Below are positions 8,173-18,001 of a stretch of 63,058 nt of DNA, in pieces. This DNA is from Euryarchaeota archaeon UBA102 (GTDB taxonomy: Archaea; Thermoplasmatota; Poseidoniia; MGIII; CG-Epi1). A program made the translations under genes and the position numbers. Positions within the stretch are counted from its first letter, which is position 1. Each line of letters starts with the position of its first letter. The stretch is from the NCBI GenBank assembly GCA_002509225.1, contig DAHL01000045.1, positions 1-63,058 of the forward strand, read 5' to 3'. The notes beneath the pieces are model-generated. The model was not told where the DNA came from. It made no database searches and saw only the letters and a program-made list of their open reading frames with translations.

Positions 8173-8389
8173 AAGAATTACGTCAAAATACGAATTTAGA
8201 GTACTTGTCGTCACAGAAAATAAAGAGTAAAAAAATCAAAAACGTATGCAACACTTAAAACTGGTTTCTAACATCGGATTAACTCTATGGTTTCGAATTT
8301 GAAATATCTGAAAAAAGAATCTAATTTGAAATTGAGTGATATGAGGTAGAAGATTATGGATGGAAAAATAAAAAGATGGAGGAGCATAG

Positions 8390-11300
8390 GTGCCGCCGAA
8401 TTCTAAAGGTTTGAAGGTAGGTAGGAAATTTACAAAAGAGGGGGAAAATCCGTTTGAAAAATTAAGATGGAAAAAAAGAAATATAGAGATATTGAATATT
8501 GATGGAAGTACTGCTTTCGAAATGAAAAATGTAAACTTGCCAGAAAATTTTAGTGGAGTTGCGGCTAATGTTCTGTCACAAAAATATTTTAGAAAGGCAG
8601 GAATTGCAGCGAAGCTAAAAAAATCAAAGGAACGTGGAGTGCCCGTTTGGCTTTCAAAAAGTATACCTGATGAAAAAGCACTTTCCAAAATCAAAGAAGA
8701 AAAAAGATATACAGAAGAAACTGATGGAAAAGAATTATTTAGAAGATTAGCTGGAACGTGGACATATTGGGGGTGGAAAAATAAATATTTCAAAACTGAA
8801 AAGGATGCAAAGGCATTCTATGAAGAGTTATGCTATATGTTGGCTGCACAAATGGCATCGCCAAATTCTCCACAATGGTTCAACACCGGCCTTAACTGGG
8901 CATATGGAATAGAGGGGCCGGCGCAAGGACATCTATATGTTAATCAAAAAACGGGTCAAGTTGAAAATTCTAAAAATGCATATGAGAGACCTCAACCGCA
9001 TGCTTGTTTTATTCAATCTGTAAGTGATGACTTAGTCAAAGAAGGGGGAATAATGGATCTATGGACAAGGGAGGCTAGGCTGTTCAAATATGGTTCTGGA
9101 ACGGGTAGTAATTTTTCACACATAAGGGGTGAAGGTGAAACGCTGTCTGGTGGTGGAACAAGTTCTGGATTGATGTCGTTTCTAAAAATAGGAGACACTG
9201 CTGCAGGAGCTATCAAATCTGGTGGAACAACTAGACGTGCAGCGAAAATGGTTAGTTTAGATATGGATCATCCAGATATAGAAGAATTCATAGAATGGAA
9301 AGTTAAAGAAGAAGAGAAAGTAGCGGGATTGGTTTCTGGTTCATTGCATATACAAGAACATTGTAATGAATTATTGGCAGCGATACAGGCATATCCAGAT
9401 ACAGAAAAAAGGATGGATCAAAATGAGAATCAAGAACTAGCTAAAGCTTTGAAAAAGGCAATGAAGGCACACATACCGAATAGTTTGATAGGAAGAGTTT
9501 TAGAATTAGGTGAACAGGGATGGACATCTATAGAATTTGATACATATGGTACTGAATGGGAAGGTGAAGCTTATCAAACTGTTTCTGGACAGAATAGTAA
9601 TAATTCTGTAAGAGTGACGAACGACTTTATGGAAGCTGTTGCCAAAGATGGTGTATGGAACCTTTATTGGAGAACTGAGTTAGTGAAGGCAAAGAAAGAA
9701 GATAGAGTGGCTGAACCTTGTAAGAGTATGCCGGCTAATGACTTGTGGAGGAAGATATCTCAGGCAGCATGGTCATGTGCAGATCCTGGAATACAATACC
9801 ATTCAACAATAAATGAGTGGCATACTTGTCCGAAGGATGGAAAAATAAGAGGCAGTAATCCGTGTTCTGAATATATGTTCTTAGATGATACGGCATGTAA
9901 TTTAGCAAGTTTGAATCTAGGTAGTTTTTACGATGAAGAAACGGAAACATTCGATGTTGAGGCCTACGAACATGCCGTAAGAATATGGACTGTAGTTCTA
10001 GAGATATCGGTACTGATGGCGCAATTTCCAAGCGAGGCGATAGCGCGCCTTAGCTACGAATATCGAACATTAGGATTAGGATATGCAAATATTGGATCGT
10101 TGTTAATGAGAATGGGTATACCATATGATGACCCTCGTGCGTATGCGATATGTGGATCTCTTACTGCAATATTAGGCGGGATAAGTTATGCAACTAGTGC
10201 TGAAATGGCAGGAGTTATAGGGACATTTGAAAGATACGAATATAACAAAAATGAAATGTTGAGAGTGATTAGAAATCACCGTAGAGCTGCATATAATAAA
10301 AAGCCAGAAAATTATGAAGGATTAACAATAACGCCTCAGGGAATAAATCCAGATAGTTGCCCAGATTATTTAGTAAATGCAGCTAAGAATGCATGGGATT
10401 CTGCATTAGAAATGGGTGAAAAATATGGATATAGAAATGCTCAAGCAACAGTGATTGCACCTACTGGCACTATAGGTATTGTAATGGATTGTGATACTAC
10501 AGGAATAGAACCTGATTTCGCTTTAATTAAATTTAAAACATTAGCAGGCGGCGGATCTCTAAAAATAATAAATCAATCAGTCCCTCTAGCGTTGAAAAAA
10601 CTGGGATATTCAGATTCTGAAAGAGATGAGATTATAGATTACATAATAGGAACTGGAAAATTTGATGGGGCACCACATATCAATAATGAAACATTAACGA
10701 ATTATGGATTTACAGAAAAAGTATTATCTGAACTAGAAAAACGTGTTGCTAGTTTGACTTCGATGAAAATGTTGTTTACACCCCTCAATATAGGTGATGA
10801 ATTCTGTAAAAAGAATTTGAAACTTACGGATGAACAGATGAATGATCCGACGTTTGTATTACTCGAACATATGGGTTTTTCAGAGCAACAGATAGAGGAA
10901 GCTGAGAATCGTATTTTTGGTAAACTTACAATAGAAGATGCACCTCATATCAAGGAAGAACATCTTGCAGTATTTGATTGTGCCAATAAATGTGGTAAAT
11001 ATGGAATGCGATCTATTGACTATAAGGCTCATGTTCGAATGATGGCGGCAGCTCAGCCATTCATAAGTGGAGCAATATCGAAAACGATAAACATGCCGCA
11101 TGAAGTTCTTGTAGAAGATATTGAAGAAGTTTATGAATTATCGTGGAAATTGATGAACAAAGCTATGGCAGTATATAGAGATGCGAGTAAACTGAGTCAA
11201 CCTTTGATGTCTGGAGCATTGCTTGAAATTGCATCTGCGATAGAAATGGAGGAAGATGAAGAGATGATGATTCCTGAAGGAATGATGACGCCTGGAGCTG

Positions 11301-12091
11301 CGGCAGAGATGCTAGCTGAATCCCTCCCTATTCCAAATGCAAAATCAGTTGCCAAGAAAGTCATAACTAGATATATAGCGCAAAGAAGAAGAATGCCTAA
11401 CAAGAGAGGCGGATATACTCAGAAAGCTAAGATAGCTGGCCATAGTATATTCTTGAGCACGGGCGAATATGATGATGGAACACTAGGTGAAATATTCATC
11501 AATATGCACAAAGAAGGTGCTGCTTTCCGTTCGTTAATGAATAGTTTTGCTATAGCAGTTAGTCTTGGACTTCAACATGGAGTGCCTCTGGAAGAATTTG
11601 TGGATGCGTTTGTCTTCAGCAGATTTGAACCTAATGGCCCAGTTATTGGAAATGAAAGAATAAAGATGAGCACTAGTGTTATAGATTATTTATTTAGAGA
11701 TTTAGCCATAAATTATCTAGGACGAGCAGACTTGGGCATCCAAGTTACACCGGAAGATTTGATGCATGATACTTTGAGAACTGCGGCTGAAGAAAAAAAT
11801 GAACGGGAAAGTCGAAACAAATTGAGACCTAGCTCAGAAACCACAGATAATCACGAAGTACAGATGACTTTAGATGATGTTGGAACGATTGATACAATGT
11901 ATGACACTACAGATTTAGAAAATGTGAATGTTGTTTCAACGGATGTTCGGGGTGGAAATGAAACTGCGAGTGAAGCGATTAAGATGGGATATTCCGGAGA
12001 TCCTTGTCCAGAATGTGGACAATTCAAACTAGTTCCTAATGGTAGTTGCTTCAAATGTTTGGGTTGTGGTGCAACAACTGGTTGTTCGTAA
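8390..12091 (+). CDS. nrdJ: Adenosylcobalamin-dependent (class II) ribonucleotide reductase
   Basis: At 1233 residues this has the length of the large class II enzymes that make deoxyribonucleotides from ribonucleotides with coenzyme B12. Recognisable segments are [16 protein letters not shown] (about 158-173), the active-site region [25 protein letters not shown] (about 490), PTGTIG near 700, and the C-terminal Cys-rich tail CPECG...CFKCLGCG. The tail feeds electrons to the active site. The start is a GTG preceded by GGAGGAG at 8378-8384. The 217 nt upstream are AT-rich; I see no recognisable cobalamin riboswitch there. Relying on this enzyme implies a need for B12. Confidence 0.96.
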   Translation: MPPNSKGLKVGRKFTKEGENPFEKLRWKKRNIEILNIDGSTAFEMKNVNLPENFSGVAANVLSQKYFRKAGIAAKLKKSKERGVPVWLSKSIPDEKALSKIKEEKRYTEETDGKELFRRLAGTWTYWGWKNKYFKTEKDAKAFYEELCYMLAAQMASPNSPQWFNTGLNWAYGIEGPAQGHLYVNQKTGQVENSKNAYERPQPHACFIQSVSDDLVKEGGIMDLWTREARLFKYGSGTGSNFSHIRGEGETLSGGGTSSGLMSFLKIGDTAAGAIKSGGTTRRAAKMVSLDMDHPDIEEFIEWKVKEEEKVAGLVSGSLHIQEHCNELLAAIQAYPDTEKRMDQNENQELAKALKKAMKAHIPNSLIGRVLELGEQGWTSIEFDTYGTEWEGEAYQTVSGQNSNNSVRVTNDFMEAVAKDGVWNLYWRTELVKAKKEDRVAEPCKSMPANDLWRKISQAAWSCADPGIQYHSTINEWHTCPKDGKIRGSNPCSEYMFLDDTACNLASLNLGSFYDEETETFDVEAYEHAVRIWTVVLEISVLMAQFPSEAIARLSYEYRTLGLGYANIGSLLMRMGIPYDDPRAYAICGSLTAILGGISYATSAEMAGVIGTFERYEYNKNEMLRVIRNHRRAAYNKKPENYEGLTITPQGINPDSCPDYLVNAAKNAWDSALEMGEKYGYRNAQATVIAPTGTIGIVMDCDTTGIEPDFALIKFKTLAGGGSLKIINQSVPLALKKLGYSDSERDEIIDYIIGTGKFDGAPHINNETLTNYGFTEKVLSELEKRVASLTSMKMLFTPLNIGDEFCKKNLKLTDEQMNDPTFVLLEHMGFSEQQIEEAENRIFGKLTIEDAPHIKEEHLAVFDCANKCGKYGMRSIDYKAHVRMMAAAQPFISGAISKTINMPHEVLVEDIEEVYELSWKLMNKAMAVYRDASKLSQPLMSGALLEIASAIEMEEDEEMMIPEGMMTPGAAAEMLAESLPIPNAKSVAKKVITRYIAQRRRMPNKRGGYTQKAKIAGHSIFLSTGEYDDGTLGEIFINMHKEGAAFRSLMNSFAIAVSLGLQHGVPLEEFVDAFVFSRFEPNGPVIGNERIKMSTSVIDYLFRDLAINYLGRADLGIQVTPEDLMHDTLRTAAEEKNERESRNKLRPSSETTDNHEVQMTLDDVGTIDTMYDTTDLENVNVVSTDVRGGNETASEAIKMGYSGDPCPECGQFKLVPNGSCFKCLGCGATTGCS

Positions 12092-12123
12092 AGCCATAAA
12101 TAAAACAACCAAACTGACTATTT

Positions 12124-12858
12124 GTGACAGTACTCGAAACAGTATCTCGTAAGTATGTTGAATTCGAAAGATTTAACGAGCGTGAGATTAGAAAAATCGC
12201 ATTGCCAGTAATGAATACGGAATTCACCGTTACCGGGAGATTGGTCTCTGGGATTGTTGGTTTTACTGTTATAATATTAGTTCTTTCGATGTCTTTTAAG
12301 TATGCAGCGAGTAGTACAGATTCTACAGCCATAGGTGGGGTGAATGCGTATATTGCTCAAATAAATTCGACACAAGAACAGTTGCTAAGTGGAAGTGGTT
12401 TCTTTGATGAAGGACAGAGTTTGACATTTGATGTGATGCAAGATTCATCTGGTAGTGATTTGAAGGGAATAAGAAATATCGGAATGATTAGTGTTCAATT
12501 CTATTTTGAAAGTCCTTCAATTACAGATCAAACGGAACCGACCGTATCTATACGGATAGCTAATGGTAGCGAAGGAGTGGACATCTATACCGATACTCAA
12601 AGCTCCTACGAACACACATGGCAATACGATTACATGATTAATAATCTGACGAGTGCTGGAAACATTACAATGTCTGCAGACAGTCAAGAAGATTTTCTAT
12701 TTCAATTAGAGATAGATGGTGAATATATTTTTGTTGAAGTCGTATATGATGATAGTAATGCAATTTTTCCAGGAGAAGATGATACGTTAGATTATGAAAT
12801 TAATATAACTATGACGACTTGGATTATTGAAAATATAAATGAGGTTCAAACGGTATGA
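12124..12858 (+). CDS. Membrane-anchored surface protein of unknown function
   Basis: I do not recognise this 244-residue protein. A cytoplasmic N-terminus of about 35 residues is followed by one hydrophobic helix (about 40-62, SGIVGFTVIILVLSMSF). The rest is a Ser/Thr/Asp/Asn-rich, beta-prone domain without cysteines, expected outside the cell. The start is GTG. A TATA-like AAATAAAA at about 12095-12103 lies about 25 nt upstream, so the message is probably leaderless. Its end overlaps taw1 by 4 nt, which makes it the first gene of a run through pheS, although no functional link is obvious. Confidence 0.7.
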   Translation: MTVLETVSRKYVEFERFNEREIRKIALPVMNTEFTVTGRLVSGIVGFTVIILVLSMSFKYAASSTDSTAIGGVNAYIAQINSTQEQLLSGSGFFDEGQSLTFDVMQDSSGSDLKGIRNIGMISVQFYFESPSITDQTEPTVSIRIANGSEGVDIYTDTQSSYEHTWQYDYMINNLTSAGNITMSADSQEDFLFQLEIDGEYIFVEVVYDDSNAIFPGEDDTLDYEINITMTTWIIENINEVQTV

Positions 12859-13922
12859 AATCTACTCAGCAACCTCTGTTATCTAAACCCAAGATAGAGA
12901 GTACTGAAAGTACTAAGTTATTTACTGATGATTACAAAAATGAGCTTGAAAATGCATCCTATGCAATAGTTGGAAATCATTCTGCAGTAGAGATTTGTGG
13001 ATGGACTAAAAAGAGTATGAAAGGGAATGAGGGTGGATGTTACAAACAAAAATTCTATGGTATAAGATCGCATCAATGCACACAGATGTCTCCGGCAGCT
13101 GTAGCTTGTGACCAAAAATGTACATTCTGTTGGAAAGCCAATGAATTCTTTTCTGGAAAACAAGATTTGATGGAAGAAGCAAATGATGATCCAAATGATA
13201 TCATAGAAGATTCAATAACTGCTCATTTGAAAAAACTATCTGGCTTTGGTGGTAATGAAAGAATAGATAAACAGACATTTGAAGAATCGAAACATGTAAG
13301 GCATTTTGCTATTTCTCTTACTGGTGAACCGACCCTGTACAAAAGATTGCCAGAAATGATTAAAGAATTACATAGGAGAGAAATAAGTTCATTCCTAGTG
13401 ACTAATGGATTGCACCCTGAAGTATTGGAAAAATTGGATAAGGAAAATGCATTGCCTACTCAACTGTATATGTCATTAGATGCTCCTGATAAAAAAACTT
13501 GGAAAAAAATTGACATACCTTTGATACCTGATTTTTGGGAACGTGTATTAGGATCATTGAAAACTATGTCTAAATTGAAAACGAGAAAGGTATTGAGAAT
13601 GACTTTAGTTAGGGAATGGAATGATTTTGATGCTAAAGGATATGCCGAATTAATTCGAAGAAGTGGAGAGGATACAATGATTGAGGTGAAATCATATATG
13701 CATTTAGGACCGGCAAGAAAGAGATTGAGTAAAAAAAATATGCTAGACCATGAAGAGGTTCGAATATTTGCTAAAAAAATAGCAGGGGAATTAGGTTGGA
13801 AAATTATAGATGAAGCTGAAAATAGTAGAGTTGTTTTAATAGCAAAGAATGATTGGGAAGGACGGAAAATTGATTTTGGAAATCCGATTCCCGATAAAGT
13901 CTCAAATCCATTTAGCTGTTGA
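12855..13922 (+). CDS. taw1: tRNA 4-demethylwyosine synthase (Taw1/TYW1), radical SAM
   Basis: This 355-residue protein has the Taw1 signature CYKQKFYGIRSHQCTQMSP followed by the radical-SAM cluster motif Cys85-x3-Cys89-x2-Cys92 (CDQKCTFCW). A second set of upstream cysteines (EICGW and GGCYKQ) fits the second iron-sulfur cluster known in TYW1. The enzyme condenses N1-methylguanosine 37 of tRNA-Phe with pyruvate to make the tricyclic wyosine base. The tRNA-Phe synthetase alpha gene lies two genes downstream in the same run, so the neighbourhood has a tRNA-Phe theme. Translation is coupled to the gene upstream. Confidence 0.95.
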   Translation: MKSTQQPLLSKPKIESTESTKLFTDDYKNELENASYAIVGNHSAVEICGWTKKSMKGNEGGCYKQKFYGIRSHQCTQMSPAAVACDQKCTFCWKANEFFSGKQDLMEEANDDPNDIIEDSITAHLKKLSGFGGNERIDKQTFEESKHVRHFAISLTGEPTLYKRLPEMIKELHRREISSFLVTNGLHPEVLEKLDKENALPTQLYMSLDAPDKKTWKKIDIPLIPDFWERVLGSLKTMSKLKTRKVLRMTLVREWNDFDAKGYAELIRRSGEDTMIEVKSYMHLGPARKRLSKKNMLDHEEVRIFAKKIAGELGWKIIDEAENSRVVLIAKNDWEGRKIDFGNPIPDKVSNPFSC

Positions 13923-13928
13923 TATAGT

Positions 13929-14705
13929 ATGAAATACATAGAAGGAATTGAAAAAGCATTCAAAGAATATATCGGTGAAAATTCTATTGATGAATTGAAA
14001 AGAAGTATTACTGAAAAACCTATGATATTGATTGCTGGAGATCAATTAACAGGTAAATCAACTCAAGCGAAAAGATTGTCAAAAATATATAACGGGAAAA
14101 ATTTATCGGTTGGAACTTTATTCAGAGAAGAAGCTAAGAAAAGAGGAGTGAGTGTTGCAGAGCAGGCTAGACTTCTAAAAAAGGAACGGGGAATTGATGT
14201 TCAGATTGACTATTCAACTTGTAAAATGATAGGTGGGGCTGAATTGGACTCTGATTTGGCAGTTATAGAAGGAAGACAGCCTGCATTTATGGGTGGATTC
14301 ATGGAAAGTATAGGTAAAGATAATTTAGTTAGAATATACCTTGAGTGTAGTGTTAGAGAACAAGCTTTACGCTTTTTGAAAAGAGAGACTACTAAGGAAG
14401 ATTATTTGTTTGTAAAGGAGAATTTACCTAAAGAAGATTTTGGAAATTTAGAAGATGTAGCGAAAGAGATAAATGGAATGGAGATACCGAACACCGAAAG
14501 TGTGATGGATGCATTTATTGATAATCAGAATAGAGACGAAGATGATAGAGAGAGGTATCACAAACTTTATGGATTTGATTATAGAGATGCCAGTGGATAT
14601 GACATAATAATCAATACTAATGACAAAGAAGTTGAAGATGTAGCGAAAGAGATAAATGAATCAATTGAGAAACATGATTCTGTGTGGATTGAAAGAAGAC
14701 CTTAG
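13929..14705 (+). CDS. P-loop kinase, cytidylate/adenylate kinase-like
   Basis: This 258-residue protein has a Walker A loop in AGDQLTGKSTQAK (about 37-49), VGTLFREEAKKRG and VIEGRQPAFM in the positions of the NMP-binding and lid segments of AMP/CMP-type kinases, and a C-terminal helical tail. The exact substrate cannot be read from the sequence, and the loop is not the canonical adenylate-kinase GxPGxGKGT. It lies between taw1 and pheS with 6- and 30-nt gaps. A 25-nt perfect direct repeat encodes EDVAKEIN twice in the C-terminal third, pointing to a small internal duplication or convergent sequence. Confidence 0.7.
   Translation: MKYIEGIEKAFKEYIGENSIDELKRSITEKPMILIAGDQLTGKSTQAKRLSKIYNGKNLSVGTLFREEAKKRGVSVAEQARLLKKERGIDVQIDYSTCKMIGGAELDSDLAVIEGRQPAFMGGFMESIGKDNLVRIYLECSVREQALRFLKRETTKEDYLFVKENLPKEDFGNLEDVAKEINGMEIPNTESVMDAFIDNQNRDEDDRERYHKLYGFDYRDASGYDIIINTNDKEVEDVAKEINESIEKHDSVWIERRP
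14451..14658 (+). repeat. 25-nt direct repeat within kinase gene
   Basis: Positions 14451-14475 and 14634-14658 are identical over 25 nt and in the same reading frame, encoding EDVAKEIN in both copies. The copies are separated by 158 nt. This is seen directly in the sequence; no longer duplication surrounds it. Confidence 0.85.
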
Positions 14706-14735
14706 ACCTATTAAGCACCAGATATGTAACGGAAT

Positions 14736-16199
14736 GTGGACCTGTCATCAAATGAGTATGAAGTGCTAAAGGCAGTTAGGGATGGGGAAACAAAACCTGA
14801 TGAAATTTCTTCTACAACAGAAAGTAGCGTACAAGAAGTAATGTCTGCAGCATCTTGGCTTAGAACTAAGGGGCTAGTTGACTTTGAAGAGAATATAACT
14901 GAATTTGTATCACTAAATGAAGAGGGGAAAAAATATGCTAAAGATGGATTGCCTGAAAGACGAGTTGTTGAATGGTTAGCTGAAAATGAAACGATAACTC
15001 TGTCTGAAATAGAGAAAGCAGGCATTAGTGAAAGTGAAGGTAAAATTGCAGTTGGGTGGTTAAAAAGAAAGGGTTTTGCGACTATTGAAAAAGGTAAAGG
15101 TGGACCACAGATAAATTACGCTGGAAATAAAGACGAAACGCCTGATGAACCTGTCTTAATGCAATTACTATTTGAAGAAGAGATTAAGGCAGATGAAATA
15201 GAGAAAGAAGGATTTAAATTATTGAAAGGAAGAAAAATATTAGATAAACGTGAAGAGATTGATCGTGAAATAGTTCTAACAAAAGAAGGAGAAGAAATTG
15301 ATTTAGGAGAGGCGCCTACAATAGGAGAAATCACTCCGGAGATGATACAGACCGGTAGTTGGAAAGATAAGGATTTTCAGAAATACTCATTGAACACAAA
15401 AACAGTAAGTGCGCAACATGCAACGCTACACCCATTCACTAGATTTATTGAAGATATACGATTGATATTTCTACAAATGGGTTTTCAAGAGATAGAGGGA
15501 GATTACGTACAGTCAGCTTTTTGGAATATGGATACTTTGTTCATACCTCAAGACCATCCAGCAAGAGAATTACAAGATACGTTGTATTTAGAAGAGAAGA
15601 GTTTTGATCTTGAGGATAAAGAATTAGTTCAAAAAATTAAAGACATTCATGAAAAAGGTGGAGATACGGAATCGACTGGTTGGGGAGGAAAATGGGATGT
15701 TGAAAAAGCGAAGAAAGCTTTGTTGCGTACACATACTACTGTTAACACGATAAAATATTTATCAGAAAATCCAAACCCACCTGCTAGAGTTTTTGGTGTG
15801 GGACGTGTGTTTAGGTATGAATCTGTTGATTCAACACACCTACCAGAATTCACACAAGTAGAAGGGATAATAATGGAAGAAAATGCAAGCTTTGCAATGC
15901 TGATAGGAGTTCTGAAAGAATTTTACAAACGGATGGGATTCTCTGAAGTACGTGTTAGACCTGCTTATTTTCCATACACAGAACCGTCTTTAGAGATAGA
16001 AGTTGTATTCAATGGTAAATGGCTAGAATTAGGAGGGGCTGGAGTGTTTAGACCGGAAGTAACGGCTCCATTTGGAATAGATTGCCCAGTTTTAGCATGG
16101 GGTCTGGGACTAGAAAGATTGGCTATGTTAAAACTTGGACTAAAGGATATAAGAATGTTATTTCAAAGTGATTTAGAATGGTTAAAAGAGACTGTCTAA
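14736..16199 (+). CDS. pheS: Phenylalanyl-tRNA synthetase alpha subunit
   Basis: The N-terminal 200 residues hold winged-helix-like domains, as in archaeal and eukaryotic PheRS alpha. The catalytic domain has PHPFTRFIEDIRLIF-like motif 1 context, motif 2 around RVFRYESVDSTHLPEFTQVEG, and motif 3 WGLGLERLAML near the C-terminus. The start is GTG at 14736. The beta subunit gene pheT lies 8.5 kb away on the other strand (23125-24738), so the two subunits are not in one operon. The stop codon overlaps the end of a small convergent AbrB-like gene by 2 nt. Confidence 0.95.
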   Translation: MDLSSNEYEVLKAVRDGETKPDEISSTTESSVQEVMSAASWLRTKGLVDFEENITEFVSLNEEGKKYAKDGLPERRVVEWLAENETITLSEIEKAGISESEGKIAVGWLKRKGFATIEKGKGGPQINYAGNKDETPDEPVLMQLLFEEEIKADEIEKEGFKLLKGRKILDKREEIDREIVLTKEGEEIDLGEAPTIGEITPEMIQTGSWKDKDFQKYSLNTKTVSAQHATLHPFTRFIEDIRLIFLQMGFQEIEGDYVQSAFWNMDTLFIPQDHPARELQDTLYLEEKSFDLEDKELVQKIKDIHEKGGDTESTGWGGKWDVEKAKKALLRTHTTVNTIKYLSENPNPPARVFGVGRVFRYESVDSTHLPEFTQVEGIIMEENASFAMLIGVLKEFYKRMGFSEVRVRPAYFPYTEPSLEIEVVFNGKWLELGGAGVFRPEVTAPFGIDCPVLAWGLGLERLAMLKLGLKDIRMLFQSDLEWLKETV

Positions 16200-16360
16200 T
16201 CTAAACTTATATTCACTTTTTTGATAATAATATCCCCATTCTTAGGCAGAAAAGTAACGTAATGTTTTCCAGGAACTAAGCCCAGTTCTTCCTCCACCCA
16301 CTTTGGCAAATAGATTCTTCTTTGTATGTCATATTTCTTGACATCTGTAATAGGATCCAT
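16196..16360 (-). CDS. Small AbrB/SpoVT-like swapped-hairpin protein
   Basis: A 54-residue frame begins at ATG 16358-16360, preceded on the minus strand by AAGGAG four bases earlier, a strong ribosome binding site. It ends at TAG overlapping the pheS stop. The protein contains RRIYLPKWVEEELGLVPG and ends with FLPKNGDIIIKKV. These resemble the AbrB pattern (arginine-rich strand, 'LPK...LGL.PGD', then a second hairpin). AbrB-type proteins bind DNA as dimers or serve as antitoxins. No toxin gene is adjacent. It is below usual ORF length cut-offs. Confidence 0.7.
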   Translation of the reverse strand: MDPITDVKKYDIQRRIYLPKWVEEELGLVPGKHYVTFLPKNGDIIIKKVNISLD

Positions 16361-16465
16361 AACTCCTTAATGGTGAATAGGATAAAAGGACTTTGTAGTA
16401 GTATGAAGATTATGAGATGAAATAGACAGAAACGTTTAAGCACTGTTCTTACTATTTAGAATAGA

Positions 16466-17443
16466 ATGCAAGAAGCCATACGTGTTGCAGTTACTGGTGC
16501 TGCTGGACAGATAGGATACAGTTTATTGCCTAGAATAGCCGCGGGTGAAATGTTCGGAAAAGAACAACCTGTGATTTTACAATTATTAGAGATACCCCCA
16601 GCTATGGATGCACTGAATGGTGTGGCAATGGAATTGGAAGATTGTTCCTTTCCTTTACTGAAAGAAATTATTACTTCTTCGAATCCTGATGAAGCGTTTG
16701 CTGGAGCTAATTGGTGTTTATTAGTTGGGAGTAAACCTAGAGGGCCTGGAATGGAACGTTCTGATTTGTTAAGAGATAATGGAAGAATTTTTGTAGGTCA
16801 AGGAAAATCTATAGATGAGAATGCTGCCGATAATTGTAGAGTTGTTGTAGTTGGTAATCCATGCAATACAAATTGTATGATTGCAGCGGCACAGTGTAGT
16901 CGATTGAAAGATGAACAGTTTACTGCTATGGTTAGATTAGATCAAAATAGAGCTCAAGCGATGTTGGCTAAGAAAGCCGGTGTTGACATTACAGAAGTGA
17001 GTGATGTAGTAATCTATGGAAATCACAGCCCTACTATGTATCCCGATTATGAAAATTCAAAAATAACGGGGAAATCTGCAATGGAAATCATTAGCGATGA
17101 GAGCTGGATGCAGAAAGAATTTATTCCTGCAGTTGGACAGCGTGGTGCCGAGATTATCAAAGCGAGAGGATTATCCAGTGCTGCATCGGCTGCTAATGCA
17201 TTGATAAATCATGTTCAAAGTTTGAATACACCTAGTGATAAAATAAATTCAATTGCGGTTGTTAGTAGAGGAGAATATAGTTTTGCAAAGGGCGTCTGGG
17301 CAGGAATGCCAACAAGGACCACTTCTTCAGGTAATTTTGAAATTGTGAAAGGAATGGAACATAATTCATTCGCAAAGGAAGCGTTAGAAAGAACGAATGA
17401 TGAACTTACTAAAGAAAGAGAGATGGTAAGTGAATTCTTATAA
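16466..17443 (+). CDS. mdh: Malate dehydrogenase (NAD-dependent)
   Basis: At 325 residues the length is typical for the cytosolic/bacterial-type MDH group. The N-terminal dinucleotide motif is [12 protein letters not shown] (about 9-20), the substrate-binding region includes [15 protein letters not shown] (R-x-x-M-x-R-x-D-L), and the active site is around [12 protein letters not shown]. It interconverts malate and oxaloacetate. The neighbouring pckA consumes or forms oxaloacetate, so the two genes sit at the same metabolic junction, although they are on opposite strands. A TATA-like CGTTTAAGC at about 16433-16441 suggests a near-leaderless transcript. Confidence 0.93.
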   Translation: MQEAIRVAVTGAAGQIGYSLLPRIAAGEMFGKEQPVILQLLEIPPAMDALNGVAMELEDCSFPLLKEIITSSNPDEAFAGANWCLLVGSKPRGPGMERSDLLRDNGRIFVGQGKSIDENAADNCRVVVVGNPCNTNCMIAAAQCSRLKDEQFTAMVRLDQNRAQAMLAKKAGVDITEVSDVVIYGNHSPTMYPDYENSKITGKSAMEIISDESWMQKEFIPAVGQRGAEIIKARGLSSAASAANALINHVQSLNTPSDKINSIAVVSRGEYSFAKGVWAGMPTRTTSSGNFEIVKGMEHNSFAKEALERTNDELTKEREMVSEFL

Positions 17444-17445
17444 TA

Positions 17446-17997
17446 TTACCAAGGGAATTTTATAATCCAAATTATCCAATCATTGAGTATGCATTGAATA
17501 CCGAGCATTATTGAACCGATAAACATCAGATTAGCGTTTTTGATTCCATCTTTATGAGCACTGTATGCTAATAGACCTAACATGACATTGCCGATAGTGA
17601 CGATAGTCAGTATTGATATTGGTAAGATAGGAGTCCAACTAGTATCGTGATTGATATGGTAGATGGTGCTTTCGAGCCAAAAAGAAGATGGAATTAGAAA
17701 GATAGCATATGCTAATAGAAGACGATTGAGACCTTGGCCGTCAGATTTACCCCATGGCCATCGAAATGATTGTAAAGTTTTTTCATCGAGCTGAAAGAAA
17801 GCAATCCACCAATACATTAGAAAACCGAATGCTGCAACGAACATGAATGGAACTATGTAAGTTTGCCAAGATAGAGGGACACCCCCCCAAGCTACAGTTG
17901 GATCATCCATGTGAGAAAAACCGTAAAGATAAGAGACGAGAACTAGTGGTCCGAAGAAGAAGATAAAATTAAGAACGGATGAACGATTTATTTTCAT
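17446..17997 (-). CDS. Multi-pass membrane protein of unknown function
   Basis: I do not recognise this 183-residue protein. It has about five hydrophobic segments (starting LNFIFFFGPLVLVSYLYGF, then YIVPFMFVAAFGFLMYWW, LLAYAIFLIPSSFWL, ISILTIVTIGNVMLGLLAY and LMFIGSIMLGIQ) and no obvious catalytic motif. I chose the ATG at 17997. The frame extends to 18054, but that would overlap the 3' end of pckA by more than 50 nt. It directly follows pckA on the same strand, so co-transcription is likely. Confidence 0.65.
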   Translation of the reverse strand: MKINRSSVLNFIFFFGPLVLVSYLYGFSHMDDPTVAWGGVPLSWQTYIVPFMFVAAFGFLMYWWIAFFQLDEKTLQSFRWPWGKSDGQGLNRLLLAYAIFLIPSSFWLESTIYHINHDTSWTPILPISILTIVTIGNVMLGLLAYSAHKDGIKNANLMFIGSIMLGIQCILNDWIIWIIKFPW

Positions 17998-18001
17998 ACT
18001 A

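Noticed and set aside
8173..8389. Search for a cobalamin riboswitch upstream of B12-dependent nrdJ
   Set aside because: No B12-box-like motif or convincing stem structure was seen; the stretch is simply AT-rich, and this riboswitch class is not expected in archaea.
8236..8793. Long minus-strand frame over the nrdJ start
   Set aside because: It is antisense to conserved nrdJ coding sequence; its Phe/Ser-rich translation is typical of a frame opposite an A-rich gene.
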